From Staphylothermus sp. (GTDB lineage Archaea > Thermoproteota > Thermoprotei_A > Sulfolobales > Desulfurococcaceae): a stretch of 9,490 nucleotides of DNA. The notes under the pieces were generated by a model. The model saw only the letters and a program-made list of their open reading frames with translations. It did not search any database and was not told the origin of the DNA. The stretch lies in NCBI GenBank assembly GCA_021159785.1, contig JAGHDU010000107.1, forward strand, positions 1-9,490, in the 5' to 3' direction. Each line of letters starts with the position of its first letter. The first letter of the stretch is position 1. The position numbers and the translations under genes are program-made. Below are positions 6,788-9,490 of this stretch, piece after piece.

Positions 6788-7713
6788 TAGATCCTCCTGT
6801 GAACCAACACTAAACCAATAAAGCCAATGGCTATCAATGCAATATTGATTGGGAAATACGTGAAAGTAAAGTCAAATAATATACGACCCGGTAAATCATT
6901 GGCAAGACGTAGATTTGTGTCAATAAGACCCAAATCCATATTTATGTTATTTACCTTCTCAGTATTCTCCTTGATTAACCTTAAATAACTAGGCTCGTTC
7001 TTAAAAAGAATCTCGATAAGCTGTGAAAACACCTCATCCCTTGAAAAAATATTATATTGAGAATTACCTTTTTTATCAAGCATATCAGTATACCAGGCTA
7101 AAAGAAGCCCACTTTTCTCAAGCGTATAATAGGTTAGATATATGTGTTGAGTAATTTCTTCATTAATCACAGACATATTACCATGATACACTATTGGCTT
7201 CAGAAAATATCTTGGATTAAGCATTTTTTTAAATGAGACCACATTTGGAGGCACCTTATATAATTCAACAACCACGCCTGATGAATTAACACTATTCTTA
7301 GAAGACTCTAATAGGAGCAGTCTTCCCAGTGGTGAATCCCACTGTATGAAGCCACTAGATTTTAGATTTTTATGAAGGTTTGTGCCGTTAAGAGGAAACG
7401 AGATTACCAAATTAATGTCTGTTTCGTATTTTAGCCAAGTTTGATTTTCTGGCGTTAATATTAGTTCTCCATTATTTATTTGAAATACAATGGTTTCTGA
7501 ACCCTCATGAGAAGATGGAATATTCACAACAGCAAAGAACATTTGTACCGCATATTCGATATAAACGTCCTTAGAATAAATGTTACTCTTTTGGTTTGGA
7601 TAGATCCGTAAATAATAGTTCATTGTTGGTACGAAATTAATGAAAATACCTAAGAATATCAATAACATGAATATTATACCTTTAGACTTAACCGAAAAGG
7701 ATTTTATTTTCAA
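6787..7713 (-). CDS. Membrane protein anchored at both ends, with external domain (ABC operon partner)
   Basis: Family not recognised. Read from TTG 7713 it has 308 residues. A short basic N-terminus (MKIKSFSVKSK) precedes a membrane helix at about 12-28 (IIFMLLIFLGIFINFVP). About 255 polar residues, rich in Tyr, Asn and beta-prone stretches, follow. A C-terminal helix at about 286-304 then ends in HRRI. The basic ends suggest both termini are inside and the middle faces outward. Four N-glycosylation sequons (NQT, NGT, NSS, NMS) lie in that middle part. TTG 7713 has AGGTG 6 nt upstream. The open frame extends to a TTG at 7851 (354 residues), but that TTG lies in a T run with no ribosome binding site and would add 46 polar residues before the helix. 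First gene of the ABC operon, sharing one base with the ATPase start. It may be an accessory or substrate-contacting subunit; this is inference. Confidence 0.66.
   Translation of the reverse strand: MKIKSFSVKSKGIIFMLLIFLGIFINFVPTMNYYLRIYPNQKSNIYSKDVYIEYAVQMFFAVVNIPSSHEGSETIVFQINNGELILTPENQTWLKYETDINLVISFPLNGTNLHKNLKSSGFIQWDSPLGRLLLLESSKNSVNSSGVVVELYKVPPNVVSFKKMLNPRYFLKPIVYHGNMSVINEEITQHIYLTYYTLEKSGLLLAWYTDMLDKKGNSQYNIFSRDEVFSQLIEILFKNEPSYLRLIKENTEKVNNINMDLGLIDTNLRLANDLPGRILFDFTFTYFPINIALIAIGFIGLVLVHRRI
6793..6797 (-). promoter_or_regulatory. Ribosome binding site of the ABC ATPase
   Basis: GGAGG, made from the Arg-Arg codons at the end of the upstream gene, lies 5 nt before the ATG at 6787, whose A is shared with the upstream TAA stop. 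Confidence 0.65.
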
Positions 7714-7719
7714 CGATAA

Positions 7720-7724
7720 CACCT
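7720..7724 (-). promoter_or_regulatory. Ribosome binding site favouring start 7713
   Basis: AGGTG on the - strand lies 6 nt before the TTG at 7713. Upstream AT-rich elements near 7760-7767 (TTTTATTC) could be a TATA box at a suitable distance. Confidence 0.4.
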
Positions 7725-7891
7725 GATTGTAACCATATATTTGTGAAGTTTTGTTTAGAATAAAAGATTTTATCCTAACACTAATGTTCGAACAAATCCT
7801 TCCAACCCAGTATTCTTTACTAGGACTTTCTAACGTATTTCTAATTTCCAAAAATGATTACTGAACAAAACTAATTGTGTAGAAGAAATAG

Positions 7892-7965
7892 TGGGCCCGG
7901 GGGGATTCGAACCCCCGACCACCGGGTTATGAGCCCGGCGCTCTACCTGGCTGAGCTACGGGCCC
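7892..7965 (-). tRNA. tRNA with anticodon CAU (elongator Met, or Ile2)
   Basis: A 74-nt cloverleaf with no intron. The acceptor is GGGCCCG/CGGGCCC (7965-7959 with 7899-7893). The D arm has GCTC/GAGC, the anticodon stem is CCGGG/CCCGG around the loop CTCATAA, giving anticodon CAT. The variable loop is TGGTC, and the T arm GGGGG-TTCGAAT-CCCCC. Discriminator A is at 7892; the next bases are CTA, so CCA is not fully encoded, unlike in the tRNA-Leu gene. It lacks the features of archaeal initiator tRNA (the anticodon stem has no GGG/CCC triplet next to the loop in the initiator arrangement, and the first acceptor pair is G-C). Whether it is Met elongator or the Ile tRNA modified with agmatidine at C34 cannot be decided by eye. 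Confidence 0.93.
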
Positions 7966-7990
7966 CCGAGCCCCTTTTTCCTTTATTTTT

Positions 7991-8014
7991 GATAAATAGT
8001 TAGAGGGATATATA
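7991..8014 (-). promoter_or_regulatory. Candidate TATA elements for the CAU tRNA
   Basis: On the - strand, TATATAT (8014-8008) and TTTATC (about 7996-7991) lie between ahcY and the tRNA. The first predicts a start near 7985 (20-nt leader), the second near 7968, just before the mature 5' end. Based on spacing only. Confidence 0.35.
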
Positions 8015-8033
8015 CGTTATCCTTCTGTCTTCT

Positions 8034-9293
8034 TTATGTTCCTAGAGTCCATGATTTGAGGTATTCTTCTTGTTCCTTAGTTAGAGTGTCTATTTCTATG
8101 CCCATTGAGTCTAGTTTTAGCTTCGCTACGCGTTTATCGAGATCTAGTGGTGGATTGAATACTTTTGGCGGTAATTTACCACGATTATCGTAGAGATATT
8201 TTACTGCTAAGAACTGGTTTACGAAGCTCATATCCATTACTTCGCTTGGATGACCCTCAGCAGCTACGAGGTTTACCAATCTTCCCTCAGCTAAGAGATA
8301 GAATCGTCGTCCATCCTTTAATCTATATTCTGTGACGTTTGGACGAATATCTCTCTTAGAGACAGCTAGGGCTTCTAAATCAGGTATCCATATCTCTACA
8401 TTGAAGTGACCGGCATTGGCAAGTATTGCTCCATCCTTCATTTTCTCAAAATGCTCTTTCCTAATGACTGCTTTATTACCGGTTGCTGTCACAAATATAT
8501 CTCCTACCTCAGCAGCCTTAGCCATAGGCATTACTTCAAAACCATCAAATACTGCTTCTAGCGCTCTTATTGGATCTACTTCTGTAACTATTACACGGCG
8601 TGCACCTAAACCTCTAGCACGCATTGCAATACCTTTACCAACCCAACCATAACCAGCAACTACAACTACCTTACCGGCCACGAGTATGTTTGTAGCTCTA
8701 AGAATACCATCAAAAGTGCTCTGACCTGTTCCATATCTGTTATCAAATAGATGCTTAGTGTATGCATTATTAACAGCTATTACTGGGTACTTTAAAACAC
8801 CATCTCTTTCTAAAGCTTTCAATCTCATAACTCCAGTAGTAGTTTCCTCTGTACCACCAATTATTTTTCCAGCATAGTCTATGTACTCCTTATGAAGCAA
8901 CGCATGAAGATCTCCACCATCATCCAATACTATATCGGGTTCGCTTTCAACAACTTTCTTCAAACACCAATAATACTCCTCGTTAGTCTGTCCACGCCAT
9001 GCAAATACTCTAATACCGTATTCAACAAGGGCGGCAGCCACATCATCTTGAGTTGACAATGGATTACTTGCAGCTAAAACAACATCCTCTGCACCTGCGT
9101 CCTTTAAAGCCTTCATTAATACAGCTGTCTCTTTAGTGACATGCAATACAGCTCCTATCCTAACACCCTTCAGGGGTTTTTCATCAGTATACTTTTTCCT
9201 AAGAAGCATTAATACAGGCATATGATGCTCGGCCCATTCTATCTTCAACCTACCCTGAGGGACCAAGCTCATATCTTTAACTCTATACTCCAT
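8034..9293 (-). CDS. ahcY: S-adenosylhomocysteine hydrolase (adenosylhomocysteinase)
   Basis: NAD-dependent enzyme that cleaves S-adenosylhomocysteine to adenosine and homocysteine, relieving product inhibition of SAM-dependent methyltransferases; cytoplasmic. The conserved residues are in order. His51 is in [10 protein letters not shown]; the acidic DDGGD is at about 124-128, and [11 protein letters not shown] at about 148-158. K180 and D184 are in [16 protein letters not shown], and the NAD-binding loop GYGWVGKG starts near 214. The 419 residues match the shorter archaeal/Thermotoga form, which lacks the longer C-terminal tail of the eukaryotic enzyme. ATG 9293 is chosen because GGGTG (9304-9300) is 6 nt upstream; the GTG at 9302 falls within that motif. 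It stands alone on the - strand, upstream of the CAU tRNA and divergent from the gene at 9398. Confidence 0.96.
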   Translation of the reverse strand: MEYRVKDMSLVPQGRLKIEWAEHHMPVLMLLRKKYTDEKPLKGVRIGAVLHVTKETAVLMKALKDAGAEDVVLAASNPLSTQDDVAAALVEYGIRVFAWRGQTNEEYYWCLKKVVESEPDIVLDDGGDLHALLHKEYIDYAGKIIGGTEETTTGVMRLKALERDGVLKYPVIAVNNAYTKHLFDNRYGTGQSTFDGILRATNILVAGKVVVVAGYGWVGKGIAMRARGLGARRVIVTEVDPIRALEAVFDGFEVMPMAKAAEVGDIFVTATGNKAVIRKEHFEKMKDGAILANAGHFNVEIWIPDLEALAVSKRDIRPNVTEYRLKDGRRFYLLAEGRLVNLVAAEGHPSEVMDMSFVNQFLAVKYLYDNRGKLPPKVFNPPLDLDKRVAKLKLDSMGIEIDTLTKEQEEYLKSWTLGT

Positions 9294-9299
9294 TGGGAA

Positions 9300-9304
9300 C
9301 ACCC
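9300..9304 (-). promoter_or_regulatory. Ribosome binding site of ahcY
   Basis: GGGTG on the - strand lies 6 nt before the ATG at 9293 and overlaps the alternative GTG start at 9302, which is therefore unlikely. Confidence 0.5.
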
Positions 9305-9333
9305 ATACACTTCTACTAATTTAATTTACTATG

Positions 9334-9341
9334 TTAATAAG
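9334..9341 (-). promoter_or_regulatory. Candidate TATA box of ahcY in the divergent intergenic region
   Basis: CTTATTAA on the - strand, with a predicted start site near 9312, a few bases before the ribosome binding site. The 104-nt region between ahcY and the gene at 9398 must hold promoters for both directions. Confidence 0.3.
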
Positions 9342-9397
9342 ATAATATGGGTTATACCGGATAATTAACTAATAGCATAAAATGAGGCACAGATAAA

Positions 9398-9490
9398 ATG
9401 AGTAACAAAACAAAAGATACAGAAATCTCTCCAAGGGGAATACTACTAGCACTAATTACGAAGAAGCCGTGGCTATTACCATTCATATAC
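9398..9490 (+). CDS. Start of an unidentified gene, probably a membrane protein (3' end outside window)
   Basis: ATG 9398 opens 31 codons that run off the window. The first ~13 residues are polar and charged (MSNKTKDTEISPR). They are followed by GILLALITKKPWLLPFIY, hydrophobic with a basic pair, like the beginning of a transmembrane region. An upstream ATG at 9382 meets a stop after four codons. There is no strong ribosome binding site, so the transcript may have a short leader or none. It is divergent from ahcY. Too short to assign to a family. Confidence 0.6.
   Translation, partial: MSNKTKDTEISPRGILLALITKKPWLLPFIY

Noticed and set aside
8416..8652. + strand ORF of 78 codons inside ahcY
   Set aside because: Antisense of the highly conserved NAD-binding region; the Ser/Pro/Ala-rich product is a typical reverse-frame artefact.

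Overview
The window looks like an AT-rich chromosome segment of a hyperthermophilic crenarchaeote. A Desulfurococcales member close to Staphylothermus is my best guess, by inference only. Supporting signs are an archaeal aTrm56, a transcription factor E alpha subunit, an archaeal-type S-adenosylhomocysteine hydrolase, frequent TTG/GTG starts preceded by GGTGAT or GGAGG-type ribosome binding sites, a tRNA-Leu with encoded CCA, and strong codon bias to A/T. No insertion sequence, CRISPR array, integrase or phage gene is visible.

Left part (1-2798, + strand): a compact, overlapping gene run. It holds the 3' end of an HflX-type GTPase, the tRNA 2'-O-methyltransferase Trm56, transcription factor E alpha, a solitary DNA cytosine-5 methyltransferase and a small SPOUT-like protein. 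Genes overlap by 35 and 56 nt, or are separated by 2 and 7 nt, so they are probably co-transcribed. The theme is RNA/DNA methylation and information processing. An aldo/keto reductase (- strand) converges on this run with overlapping stop codons.

Middle (3770-5256): tRNA-Leu(CAG) and a thioredoxin reductase gene on the + strand, followed by a perfect inverted repeat.

Right-middle (5257-7851, - strand): a three-gene ABC transport operon. In transcription order it has a protein anchored at both ends with a predicted external domain, an ABC ATPase and an ABC-2-like six-helix permease. The permease has a ribosome binding site but no ATG/GTG/TTG start where one is expected. No substrate can be deduced; this is the least explained part of the window.

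Right end (7892-9490): an intron-less tRNA with anticodon CAU and ahcY (SAH hydrolase) on the - strand, then a divergent, truncated + strand gene. AhcY removes the S-adenosylhomocysteine made by SAM-dependent enzymes such as those in the left part, although it is not in the same operon.
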